From contig JXTC01000139.1 in NCBI GenBank assembly GCA_002914845.1, positions 418,587 through 482,586 of the forward strand: a DNA stretch of 64,000 nt, in the 5' to 3' direction. The notes under the pieces are model-generated. The model had not been told where the DNA came from. It saw only the letters and a program-made list of their open reading frames with translations, and did no database searches. Each line of letters begins with the position of its first letter. The stretch's first letter is position 1. Made by a program: the position numbers and the translations under genes. Positions 38,176 to 49,977 of the stretch are shown one piece after another. Source of the stretch: Trema orientale. Lineage: Eukaryota > Streptophyta > Magnoliopsida > Rosales > Cannabaceae.

Positions 38176-40390
38176 TTAGTATTTCACCTAAGCTTATTGG
38201 TTTTCTTATAAATATTTTCTAAGAAGTTTCTTCGAAGTATGAAGCTGCCTTTGTACGCATGTTAGGAATTAAAATAATATCTTAGATTAAGATTGATTTA
38301 AATTAATGTTCTAGAAGTAAATGAATAATTTATGTGGATCTTCCTCTCATGTTTTTGGAATAAGAAAAATTTTCTCCTTATTACTAAATGAATTAAAACT
38401 TTTTATTAAGAGTCCTAGTAATAGTCAGTGGTGAAACTAGACACTTAAAAAGCAATCAGCAAAATTTGTTTTTTTCCCTTCTTCTAGCCTTTTGTATACT
38501 TTTTTCTCTACTTTCTTTAAATGGACTTGTACTTTAGTAATATATAACTCATAAATAATCAAAAAATCGTAATTGTGAAATACATTGATCAACATAAACT
38601 AATATAGGATCAAAAAGAGTTTCTGAAATGTGTTCAATGAAAAACTATCCATAAAAAATGAGGGCAAATCAAATATATCATAATAATAAAGTCTGAATTT
38701 TATTTTATAAAATATGTGGGTGAATTTTAATTTTAGGCGGCAAATGAAGAACTTAACCATGTTTTTTTAAAAACAATAAGGTAAAATTTAGAATTTTAAA
38801 AAGTCAGGAAGGGCATATGCCCCTGGCCACTATCTGGCTCTGCCATTGATAATGGTTTTCATTAAATAGCTTTGTTGGTTGTTACACGGTATAGGTCAAT
38901 CTCTGCTTTTGATCCCCTTTACCTTGTCATTGATAGCTGGTTCTAAGAAAATCATAAATTTAGTGTCACAAATATAGTGAGTACCAGTTACTAATACCGC
39001 AATTGAAAAAGTAATAAAAGACTATTTATAACCAGTGACCCTATTTTACACAACATTTTAATAAATATGTTTTCTTTATTATAACAAAATGGCCAAATTT
39101 ATCAACTTTGCACTGAATATATGAGATGTCAGTTAACCAGTTTTATACTAATATATATACTAAAATTTGTACTAATATATATATATATATATTCTTGTAA
39201 TGAGTATATCGGATATGTGATATGCAAAAATTTATATTTCTATATTTGAACTGATAAACTCTATCATTCTGCTATAAATTTTTTTAATCTTTATAGAAAA
39301 ATAGTAATTTATATGAGATATGAAATAGATCAAATGTCAACTGATAAGATTTATATATAATGTATTCCAGTTCTTAAATTGAGTATTTTTTATATATGAT
39401 ATAATAAAACGGATATTAATATTTTGGAATTGATAAATTCGGTAATTTTGATATAAATAAAAAACAAGGACATTTATGAAACTGAATAGTGAAAATAGCC
39501 ACCTGAGAGCTCCTCTTGAAAAATAAGAAATACAGGTAGAGCAGCAGTTCGTGGGGATGAGTTTTCACCCTTACTAGTTTCTTTTCGGTTTTCTGTTTTA
39601 TAGCAGTTTTTATTGTAAAGTTTCAAATTTGCCCCTTAATTCCTCCAATTTGTTAAGATTTGTCCACTAATTGGATTGTATTTTGGTATAAAATTGATAT
39701 ATTTCTAAATATATTTAGCTAGCTGCTATTTGATGAGAGTTGTTATCTTAAAACTGCTATTTATGAAAGAATCCCCTTGAAAAAGGGTCCTAGAAAAGTA
39801 ATTATGGCGTTACTTTTAGTTAGGTCCATTTCCTTTTCTACTCTCTCTTTTTTCGTAGAGCTTATTGGACTTCAAGGGCAGTTGTTGCATGGGCTGGACT
39901 ACTGATTTGATATTTTTTTAGAAGAAATTTGTTTTTTATGGTAATTTTTCAAACAAATTAAAAATTTCCGGATTTTGAATACTTGAAAAATCACGTATTT
40001 TAATTAGAAAATACTATTTTAAAAGTATTTAAAAAAATACTAGTCTTTATTAATTGATGAGATACTTGAAGTAATCAATCAAGTTACCTCATGTAACTTT
40101 GATTAGTTAACTCAAGTAACTAGATTAGTTACCCCAAGTAACCCAACTAGTTACCTCAAGTACCATTGAAAAATACCATTTTGAAAAGGTTTGTATTTTT
40201 TTTAAATAGTTATTAAAAGTGCAAATTTTATAGTAGATTTACTAAAAAGTGATATTTTCTAAATTAATCTGGGATTTTTAAAAGGGAAAAGAACACTTAC
40301 TACGACCTTTAAAAAAAAATACAAAAATTTACGGTACTCCTCAATTGAATATTTTTATACGGTATTTTATAGAAAATGTCACTTTCACTA
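38176..40390. other. Intergenic, nothing recognised
   Basis: AT-rich with an (AT)n run near 39172-39191. No coding or element evidence. Confidence 0.5.
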
Positions 40391-40700
40391 TCTATTTCTC
40401 TCTCAATACTCATCTTCAAAATCAAAGCGTTAAAGCTCTTTGTTATTGACCACGATGTCTCTCGTTTCTAAAGCTCTGCTATCAACCATGGACGATGTTT
40501 TCACCGATGATATCGATCTTTGAGACCTCGACTGCTCCTTCGACTTTCGCTCCTAGCACCCTCACCTTCTTGACTACGACGATGATGATTCCAACTTGTT
40601 CGACCTTAAAGCCGACTCAAAATAGGTCTACCAAGTCCTTAACGGGTATGGACTTTTTCATTTTTCGTTTTTCTTGTTTGGCTCCTGAAAAATAAAGAGA
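40391..40700 (+). pseudogene. Decayed first-exon-like remnant of an acidic protein
   Basis: From ATG 40455 one frame reads MSLVSKALLSTMDDVFTDD and then, past in-frame stops at 40521, 40554 and 40623, acidic stretches such as LLDYDDDDSNLFDLKADSK. A donor-like GG|GTATGG follows near 40646. Composition is codon-like and less AT-rich than the flanks. I do not recognise the family. The three stops suggest a dead first exon of a host gene, though chance is possible. Confidence 0.3.
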
Positions 40701-41809
40701 GAAAATTGATAAGAAAATGAGTTTATGTGTACTTCTGTAATTTTTCTTGTTTTCTTGAGATTTCAAGCAATGGGCCTTTTTTCTTTTCATGAAAAATAAT
40801 TGGGTGACTTTTGAGTTTCAAGATTCTAAAACTATATTCGTGAATATGGGAGGTATTCGAGTATGAAAGGGCCTATTTTTAGTAAATTGATTGTGAAAAG
40901 ACAAATATTTTGGGTATTGAATTGTAATAGCTTGTATACAAAGAATGTATTAGAATTGTGAGTATTTGATTTTGCATAAAAAGTGTTTGACAAAATTCTT
41001 AAGAGAACCATGTTACATGGAGGACTAAGATTGATTTAATATTTTTTTTTATGCTATCGTTTTTGTTTTTGTTTTTGTTTTTTTTTTTTTTTTGTTTTAA
41101 AAAAAATATTCTAACCATGTCTTGTATTTTTCTCTTGTTAGGTTTGTTCCTCTGTTTAGTGAGAAGAAAAGTTGAACTATTCTAGCTTCCATGATTATTA
41201 GGACAGCTACTAAACATTGAAAGAAATGCAATTTAGTATTATTCAATTGTATCTACGTCTAATTTGTTTGCAAGAAATTTTACTTTCTCAGGTCATGTTG
41301 TTTTGGAAGGTATTGCTCTAGTCTTTATGATATATAGATGCTTTTGCTAATTCAATACTGAAAAAAAAAAAAAATTGAGATTTGAGCTTCTATGTACTTT
41401 TTTTTTTTTTATATTCTCATGTATAAAAGAGAGACAAATGTACTCATGTGTTTTCTACATATGGCAAGAAAAAACTCTTTTTAGGGCTCTATACTTGTTC
41501 ATATTAAGTGGTTTTCCACTTCTCACATTAGGACATGTAGATATAGACAATGATGGTAGACAGAGGAAAAAAAAGGTATTCCTTGTATTGTCTTGATCAT
41601 AAATTGAGTAAAAGTTAAAATGTGGCTCAATATCAACTTAGGGATTGATTTATATGGTTTTTGACGTTAAATTGGGTGCCAAACTGATTTCCATGGTGAT
41701 TTTTTGGTGTTGAAATTAGACACTGAATTTACTTCAACATGCTTATTATGAAAAATAAGTGCTGGTTTCTTGGTTTGTTATAGTAAATGTTCAGGAAGCT
41801 AGTTTGGTT
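40701..41809. other. Intergenic, poly-T rich
   Basis: T-rich tracts near 41042-41110 and 41398-41411. No gene recognised. Confidence 0.5.
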
Positions 41810-42460
41810 TCTAAGAAACTTATTTATTTTCCTATGATTTAATTAATTATAAGACATTCCACTAAAATGAAACCAAACTGGTTTCCATAAAATTTTTGTG
41901 GTTTCCTGTGATTTACTTACGTTCAAAGTATTCTGCTAAAAAGAAACTAAACTGCTTTCCAGGAAATATTTATAGTTTTATGTGATTTACTTACGTACAG
42001 GGCATTCCACTAGAAGGAAACCAAAATGGCTTTTAGGAAACCTTTATGGTTTCATCCGCTAAAAGGAAACTAAACTAGTTTCTAGGAAATCTTTGTGGTT
42101 TCCTATGAATTACTTACGTACAAGGCATTCCGCTGGAAGGAAACTAAACTGGTTTCTAAGAAACCTTTGTGGTTTCCCATTCCGTTAAAAGGAAACTAAA
42201 CTGGTTTTCTGAAAACGTTTATGGTTTCTTATGATTTACTTACGTACAGGGCATTCTGCTAGAATGAAACCAAAGTGGTTTCCAGGAAACCACCTTTGTG
42301 GTTTCCAGGAAACCTTTGTGATTTCTTATTCCGCTAAAAAGAAACTAAACTGGTTTCCAAAAAATTTTTGTAGTTTCATGTGATTTACTTTCATATAGGA
42401 CGTTCTCCTAGAAAGAAACCAAATTGGTTTCTAAGAAATTTTTGTGGTTTTCTGTGATTT
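41810..42460. repeat. Complex tandem repeat with GGTTTCC/GGAAACC palindromes
   Basis: A block GAAACTAAACTGGTTTCC-AGGAAACCTTTGTGGTTTCC recurs about nine times. Longer units (about 85-90 bases) carry TGATTTACTTACGTACAGGGCATTCC; shorter units (about 50-55) lack it. They alternate, giving a higher-order period of about 125 bases between 42002, 42125 and 42250. Each unit holds a small palindrome of the GGTTTCC...GGAAACC type. Confidence 0.8.
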
Positions 42461-42469
42461 TTGGGACAA

Positions 42470-43000
42470 AACTAGAAGAAACTAATGACAAAAATAATAT
42501 TAAAAAAGAAAAATAAATAAAAGAAAAATAGAAAGAAACTAATGAAAAAAAAAATAAAAAATGATAAAAAATTTCAAAAAGACAATATGTGGTTTTGAAC
42601 CCTAGTAGAAGAGAAGAAACTAAAGACAAAAATAACATTAAAAAGGAAAAAATAAACAAAAGCAAAAAAACGTTGAATGAAATAGGAAATATAGGATGAT
42701 GAAAAATAAAAAAGAAACAGGAAATATAGGTAGGAAATATAAGACGATGAAAAATAAAAAGGGAAAAGGAAATATATGTAAAAACCAATATATGGGTTTG
42801 AACCCTAATAGAAACGAAGAAATCAATGACAAAAAATAACATTAAAAAGGAAAAAATAAATAAAAGAAAAAAAACATTGAACATAATAGGAAATATAAGA
42901 TGATAAAAAATAAATAGGAAAAGGAAATATAGATAGGAAATAAAAGATGATGAAAAATAAAAAGAGAAAAACAAATATACGTAAAAACACTACTGGTTAA
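42470..43000. repeat. Purine-rich tandem repeat, about 200-base period
   Basis: A block beginning near 42590 (GGTTTTGAACCCTAGTAGAA) recurs near 42788 (GGGTTTGAACCCTAATAGAA), each followed by the same A/G-rich stretch (AACATTAAAAAGGAAAAAAT, then AGGAAATATA and GATGATGAAAAATAAA). Long open frames on the minus strand here are a by-product of the pyrimidine bias. Confidence 0.7.
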
Positions 43001-43585
43001 ATTTGAACTTTTGTGCTGAAGGCCAAATGTAGAAGGACCATCCAGTAGGCCAAGCATTTTTAGTTGTATTTTTGGTCGCTCTTATTTATATAAATGCATA
43101 GAAAAAGTTTGCCTTATTTACAAAAGCGTCACCACGTTTTGTACTTCTCAGTTTTTAGATGTTTGCCACTTTTAGGTCGTACAAAAGTTATATTTTATCT
43201 CCAGGCCGTATTTTTGGTATTTGTTTTTGTTTTCTTTCGTATTTTTGTCCAAATCTCTTTTTTAAAACAGTTGGCCCATTCGAGATTTTTTAAATTTTAG
43301 TACATTGGGCCTGTAATTTTATAAGAGGCCCTATTTTTTATTCAGTATCCTACAGAATGAAAAATCTATCGAAGATACAGAGGGAGAGAAAATAATAAGA
43401 TAGTTGCTGCTCATTGAAAACAATAAGATAATGGTTTTAAAAAAGAAAAAAGATAAGAAAAGAAATGACAGTTAATGGTCATTATAATTCTTACCCAAGA
43501 AGAATAATTTAAAAGTCAAAATACTTATGCATTTTGTAATTTTGACATGGAAGCCACAAACTATATCGATATAGTAATAGAATTA
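43001..43585. other. Intergenic, nothing recognised
   Basis: No coding frame with recognisable content and no element ends. Confidence 0.5.
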
Positions 43586-45700
43586 TTAGCGTCATTGGTC
43601 CCTACTTTAGGTGTCTTGGCATATTAGTCTCTAATCTTTTTATTTTAGCGTTTAAGTCCTCAGACTTTTAGTTTATGTGCAACACTAGTCCTTGAGCTGA
43701 ACTCTGGTAACTATCCTGTTAAATGTTACATGATAGATACCTGACTAAATTTTTTAGAAAATTAAAATACTTCAAATTTTCAATTTGAAACCAATAAAAT
43801 AATTTTTTTTATTTATTTTTGAGATAACAAATCTGTTATAATAATGCAAAAAATCTTTACAATAACAGATAGAATTAGAAGAGAAAAATCTTCTAATATT
43901 AAGCTAATTCTCTACTCCTAAAACTATCTTAGTCGATCCAAGAGTAACTAATTAACTATGATGTCAGGGACGGAGGCATTTGAGCCTCACTCAGGCCTTA
44001 AGCTCCCACTTCCTTTTATATTTTCTTTTAAAAGGCCAAAAAATTTATATATATTTATAGTGTTTTACCTTAAATTATATACAAAGCTCCCACTCAAAAA
44101 TAAAAAAATGATAGAGTACCCTCATAAATAGATGAAATGAAGTTCTAGCCCCCATTAGGCAAAATTACTGGCTCCATCACTGTACAATGCAAGGAAAAAA
44201 TGAAAGAAAGCTAAATGCATTCAAGAGTAAACAAAACTGTCAATGCACATGAATCCAATAATTAGAGATTTTTGATGAATATCCCTAACCCATAGGATTA
44301 CCTACCATCATGTAGCTAGCATGAATTGTGAACCCGCCATGATCACCATTCTTGAATTACGATATGATTGTCAGAAATATCTTTTACTGACCATGTGTAC
44401 ATAAGCTACAGTATCCTATCGAAGGGGAGAAATTTACTAGTCTCCCTCCTTCGGTCTTCGTAATTTATTGTTTTATATTCTACATTTACTTTATTATTCT
44501 CAAATATGATGTCATGATAAAAAAAAAAAAAAAACAAAGATCTAAACATATAATAAGATAGATTAAGAAAAGGCAAAATAAACTATGTTCGTTTGGCCTT
44601 GTTATTCAATATGCGTACATCACTTGCATACACTATTATTCAATACATGAAAACCAAGAAGTGAGGAAAAGTAGTAATATCGAATTATTTAATTAACTAA
44701 TTAATTTTAGTATATATTTTTTATGTTAAGAGCATCAATATAAGATGGAAAATTTAAAGAAAAGAAGAAAATCAAATGTAAATATCTTGTTTTGTTTGTT
44801 AATTTTTATAAATATGACTTAGTTTGAAAACTCCTTTATTTCAAATAAAAAATTTGAAACCATAGAAATATGAAACAAAAAGCACTTTCAATTCTAGAAT
44901 GGTCGTTAACTCTCTCCATCTTTCTCTGGCTGCAACCTACCATAAACTCCTTCTCCCTCTCCTTTTGTAGTGTCATTATGAAGGAGAAAGCTATTTTCCT
45001 TTTCTTGCTTCAAATAACACCGAAAAAGAAGGGGGGGGAAAAAAATTGTCACTAACAAGTTTTTCGCCACCTTGTGCATCTCCCACGACCTCGAATCCAC
45101 ACGGCCAACCCTCTTGTACATCGCCATTCCAAAGTGTCAAATTCCATCAACTGTCATCGAATATATATCTTTTCCAAATTTTGATTACCTTAACCCGAAT
45201 CACCCATGCTCTAAGACCGATAACGTCATTCAGAATCTCTAGTAATCAAGAACTTGGAAAATAGCTTTGATGTCAATTTCAGAATTCGTACTTTTGTTTG
45301 TTTTCATTGTTCTAGGTTTTCAACTAGTTTAATATATTTTGGCATGCATGTTTGTTTTCAATGATCTAGGGTTATATTCAATTTTCATTGATCTGCTTAC
45401 AAGTATCTTTTCATGGGTTTTGGATTTGTTCAATAACATATTGTATGGAAGAGGGTGAGTCGAGAAAGGAAAGAAAAGGGTTTTTTTTTTTTCTTTTTCC
45501 CTTAAGTTGGAACTTTGAAATACTTTAATGTTTTAAATTTAGTCATGTGTTCGTCACATGATATTTTGACGGAATTATTAATGGTGTTTGGCTCGAGGAC
45601 TAGTGATGCACATAAATTAATGTTCGGGAATTTAAACGTCAAATAAAAATTAGGGACTAATGTGCCAAGACATTTTAAAGTTTAGGACTAATGACTCTAA
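43586..45700. mobile_element. Long-TIR DNA element, possibly Mutator-like
   Basis: About 180-base terminal inverted repeats: left TTAGCGTCATTGGTCCC then GTCTTGGCATATTAGTC; the right arm complemented gives TTAGAGTCATTAGTCC then GTCTTGGCACATTAGTC, with agreement continuing through ATGTGCA and CACTAGTCC. Length is 2.1 kb. No transposase is visible. Long arms and non-autonomous structure suggest a MULE, but no 9-base target duplication is evident. Confidence 0.65.
44935..45260. pseudogene. Coding-like, less AT-rich segment inside the long-TIR element
   Basis: The stretch stands out by composition from its AT-rich element. On the plus strand a frame from about 45047 reads FFATLCISHDLES and continues for some 70 codons to TAG near 45240. 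The opposite strand is also open in places (MAMYKRVGRVDSRSWEMHKV). I recognise no family. A captured host gene fragment is possible; chance or another repeat is not excluded. Confidence 0.3.
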
Positions 45701-45972
45701 CGTACGTGTTAGACTCAACTTCAAAGGTAATCTAACATTTATTAAAAACAACAATAATGCCATATCATTTTATAAATTCCGTAATATGCATGCATAAATT
45801 GTATTTTTCTTTAACCATTTGGGCGTGTAGGTCTTCATGTCAATGTTTTAAGTTTTATCTTTCTTTATTGGTGAAAAAGTAAATGTCAAAAATCACTAGT
45901 TTATAAAGAAGCCAAAATCTTACCACTTGATCATACAAAATTCGAGACATTTTTTCCCTGAAAAAGAAAAGA

Positions 45973-46498
45973 GGATTGATGGTACAAATGGTCCTTAAAG
46001 TATTCAATTTGTAGCAATTTGGTCTTCAAAGTTTTAATTATAGTATTTAAACACCTGTACTTTCTGATTTGTAGCAATTTAGTCCCTGAATTGCCTAAAC
46101 TACAATTTTTTGTTAAATTTTTGTCTAGAAATATACGTGATAACATCTGAAAGTGTATTTGAAAAGTAATTTGAGAATTAAAGCATAAAAATAAACAATT
46201 ACTGAAAATTTTTTATTAAATTTGCAACTCCTACAATCCTTAAAAAATGCAAAGAATTCATCTTTCATTCTCTCAAAATTCTATAGTTCAGTTTATTTTT
46301 TTTTTAAATATTCTTTTATATGCTACCATGAGTACTTCATGTGTGTTTTTGGTTTGAAATTTAACAACATGTTGTAACTTAGACAGTTTATGGACCAAAT
46401 TATTACAAATTAGAAAGATTAAGAGCCTAATTTCTACAATTGAAACTTTGAAGATCAAATCGTCACAAATTGGATAGTTTAGGGACCATTTGTGCCAA
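45973..46498. mobile_element. Fold-back MITE, family A copy 2
   Basis: The arms match those of the element at 3768-4284 in order and spacing: GATGGTACAAATGGTCCTTA then GTAGCAATTTGGTC on the left, GATAGTTTAGGGACCATTTG on the right. Length is similar (526 against 517 bases). The outermost GGGTTAATGG word is poorly kept. Non-coding. Confidence 0.7.
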
Positions 46499-47480
46499 AA
46501 AAACCCCCTCAAAAAAAAAAAAAAAAAGAAAACATGAAAATTTAACCAAATACGGCATTAGAGGAGAAAAGTACTTTATGTAATTTTCTTATAGGGGCAT
46601 GTTATCATCTTTATCTATTTAAGAAAAGTCAATGCCCTCTAAATCTCAATTCTATGAGGGGCAAGAGAGTATATGTATATTTGTAAATGTAATCAATATA
46701 CAGTATCGGATCCAGGATCCATAGAATGGAAAACTTAACTTTAGATTGATTTAAGAGAAAGAGAAAACCAGTTCTCCATGTTGAATTTATGTATAATAAT
46801 ATGAATTATGTGAAAAATTCCAAAAGAGTCATTCTCATGTTAGTATAATATTCCTCATGCTTATGGCATATTCGCACAATAATTGGGTCAACCTTGTCAA
46901 CCTTCACTTACAAACAAAGGTGTGCGCGAAATCAAAAACACCATGGAATAAATTAAGCTATACACATGGTGCCTACGGTCTTGATCAAAGACACATTATC
47001 TTCAATCATTAACTATATCAGATCCTTAAACTAGATCAATATATTAAACACAGAGTTACGTACTTTCAAAACCTAGTTACCTGGTACAGATTTCTAAAAG
47101 ATTTACAAATTTTATTGACATATAAAATGAGCCACTTGTGCTAATTTATGGGTGAATGGATGAAAATTGGGTATTAGAATGCGAGTTCGACTCTCAAAGT
47201 GCATGTATTAATTTTTTTTTTAATAAAATAAAGATTATTAGTTAAGTCTTATCTTTTTATAAAAAAAAAAAAAAAAAAAAAACTATATGAATCACTTGCA
47301 TATTTGTTTAGTCGAAACTTACGGGAAAACAAACTGGGGGCGTTCCTTTTTCATCATTTCAATGTAAATGAATTTAAAAATCAATGAGATCATGTACGGA
47401 GAAACAAAATTACTTGAAGTGAAACATAAATTACAAAAGGAAAATTAAAGTTGCTTTCAATTTATAATTTGGAAAAAGTA
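46499..47480. other. Intergenic, nothing recognised
   Basis: Poly-A tracts near 46512-46528 and 47260-47281. No gene seen. Confidence 0.5.
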
Positions 47481-47487
47481 AAGAAAA

Positions 47488-47720
47488 TAATGAATGAGCA
47501 AATTTAATACACGTCACCTAATTTATGAATTATATATGTATGTGAATGAACAAATTCAATGCACATCACCTAATTTATGAATTATATATATATGTTGTGC
47601 GGTATTTTATCACCATAGTTGATATATATATATATAATGTGTGAATGAACAAATTCAATACACGTCACCTAATTTATGAATTATATATATATGTATTTTA
47701 TCACCATAGTTGATCTGGAT
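47488..47720. repeat. Tandem repeat, three units
   Basis: GAATGAACAAATTCAATACA followed by CGTCACCTAATTTATGAATT recurs at about 47491, 47542 and 47643. Units 2 and 3 additionally share TATTTTATCACCATAGTTGAT. Unit lengths are about 51 and 101 bases. Confidence 0.8.
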
Positions 47721-48050
47721 TTATTCGTAAGATTTATTCACTACAGAAGATAGATAAATCGGCCAATATTTGGATAAAAACTAGCGACAAGATAAATCAC
47801 ACTCAAATCATGAATATCTATTTTATATCTTGATAATTATATAATAATTGGATTATCCCACTAACCAAGGGATAATTATCCTATTTTAACTGGCTTTTTA
47901 CTCATTATCTTATAATTATCTTATTATTCACGATTATAATTGAATAGCAACTCTCATATAAAATAAGGGTCGTTAGTCGTAGTATTAGATATTCACAACT
48001 ATTCACAACACAACAAAATTGACTACACTCATTCCACCGTGAACACTAGG

Positions 48051-48601
48051 CTATATTTGGTAGGAAGGAAAAGGGAGAGGAAAGAAAAGTTTTGATGGAA
48101 AAGAGGAGGGAAATAAAAATTTAGGTTGTTTAGTAGAAGAGAAAAAGAAAGGGAAGAGAAAAAGGAAGGGAAAAGGGGAGGGAAAAAGGTGATTGGACCC
48201 ACTCAAATATTTTTCTCCTAAAAATGGAGAGAAAAGGGGAGGAAAAGTTTTTTACTCATGTTTTAAAGTGAATTTACTAAATTAACCTTGTATATTACTT
48301 TTAAAATTTTAATAAAAAAGGCAAAATAGTCATTTTAAAATAGGGCGCGTCTACAGTAGGGGCGTCCCTACGTAGGGACGTGTCTATACACCGTTTGATG
48401 GGAATCTGTGTATAATTCCCATCAAACGGTGTATAAATAGGGCCTTACCTAGGGGCGCCCCTTTAAGATATACTAGTTTTCTTTCCATCTTACATACCAA
48501 ATAACAATAAAAGAAAGACACTTTCTTTTCCATCCTACATATTGTCTTTCCTTCCTAATTTTTCTTTCCCTCCTACTTTCTTTCCTCACTACCAAACATA
48601 G
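48051..48601. mobile_element. MITE-like element with purine/pyrimidine arms
   Basis: The left end CTATATTTGGTAGGAAGGAA and right end CTACCAAACATAG are inverted. The left arm is almost pure purine (AGGAAAGAAAAG-type) and the right arm almost pure pyrimidine for about 80-100 bases each, so the whole would fold. The middle is GC-richer and holds nested perfect palindromes. No coding capacity. The superfamily is unknown. Confidence 0.6.
48363..48462. repeat. Palindrome cluster inside the MITE
   Basis: Three perfect symmetric structures occur within 100 bases: an 18-base palindrome CGTCCCTACGTAGGGACG (48363-48380); a 21-base-pair stem (48385-48405 with 48415-48435) closed by a 9-base loop CTGTGTATA; and AGGGGCGCCCCT (48451-48462). 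Confidence 0.9.
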
Positions 48602-49695
48602 CTGAACTTTATTATGTTCTGTATTGTTTTACCGCAATTTCATAATTATTACTTTATTAGCCGTCGAATTTCTTTATTATATTAATGGAATCTTAGGATT
48701 GCTTGAAGGTCAAGTACTTGAGGACATCATCATTACTTATAAGATAGTTGAACTAGCACCTTTTTGGCTTATAATATAAGTAGTGCACTATAAAAATTAG
48801 TCGTCAGGGAAAATGGCGCACTATGTTGACATTGAAAGATTTTATAATTCTAAACATAAGTAGGTTTCGAAAGTGATAAGCATATTCATCTTAATCCCTT
48901 TTATTCTATTTTGTTTTTCTTTTTCTTCGGATAAAATATTGTTGGGAGTATTATGCTCTTCAGAGCATATTCTACATTGCAATAAATATTTTCCGAAATA
49001 ATAAAATTCATTAAATATTTTTATCATATTTTTTGATTGAATAAAAATCAGTTGATTACCAAATGTTTACTTCAAACAAAATAAAGTTCTCTTTATTTTA
49101 ATGGTTGTAAATTCATTAAGTAATTTGTCTTAATTAATAGTATAGTCGGACTTTATGAAACGAATCAATTATGAAATTTAATAAACTTGGAATAACTGTA
49201 AGACTTATTAAATCTCTTTTTTATTAAGATTGAGTTAGTTATAACATCATGTTTATATTCTGTCATTTGAGTTATTAAAAGGTGCAACTCTAATTGAGGG
49301 TTAATATTCCAACAACTTGTTAGGAGATATTTATAGATAATGACACTGATGGATTGATAATATAAAATTTATACATACATATCTCTTTACAGCAGTACTT
49401 GATCATCTTGATTATGTAATTATCTGATAAAAGTATATCAACATATATGTTTGATTAATATGTTAAAAATGATTATTAGAGAAAAATAATAAGAGTTAAG
49501 AAATTAAAATGCAATCAAATTGATTGGACAATTAATATATCAATTCAATTATGATATAATATAAAGAATTAAAATATAGATATCAATTTGATATGGGCAA
49601 ATTATTTCTAGAGTGATAATATCTGAAAATACGTATACTAATAAAATGCAATTCTAATTTTTTATTGGAGTAGAATTTGGAATTTTATAGCTGTG
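48602..49695. other. Intergenic; possible CACTA-type end
   Basis: CACTATAAAAATTAGTCGTC at 48786 resembles the CACTA transposon terminus, but no matching inverted end was found downstream. Otherwise nothing recognised. Confidence 0.25.
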
Positions 49696-49977
49696 CTAAT
49701 TAATATAAGGCGCACAATTATAGGAGGACTCTTGTGCAAGCTCAGAAATATCTGAAATAGCCTGTAAATTTGGTTCTACCCTCTTTTTTTTTCTAAATCT
49801 ATGAATATCACCTTACATGTGTAAACAAAAACCTAATTAATATAAGGCGCACAATTATACGAGGACTCTTGTGTAAGCTCAGAAATATCCGAAATAGCCT
49901 GTAAATTTGGTTCTACCCTCTTTTTTTCTTTTTTTCTAAATCTATGAATATCACCTCATATGTGTAAATAAAAGCCT
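49696..49977. repeat. Tandem duplication, 137-base period
   Basis: Two adjacent copies (49696-49832 and 49833-49977) both begin CTAATTAATATAAGGCGCAC and share TTTGGTTCTACCCTC and TCTATGAATATCACC. They differ at about eight positions, plus a longer pyrimidine tract in the second, so the duplication is fairly recent. Confidence 0.9.

Noticed and set aside
42408-43057. Long minus-strand open frames rich in Phe, Leu and Ile, resembling membrane proteins
   Set aside because: They are the pyrimidine-rich complement of a tandem A/G-rich repeat. Overlapping frames are equally open, as expected from composition.
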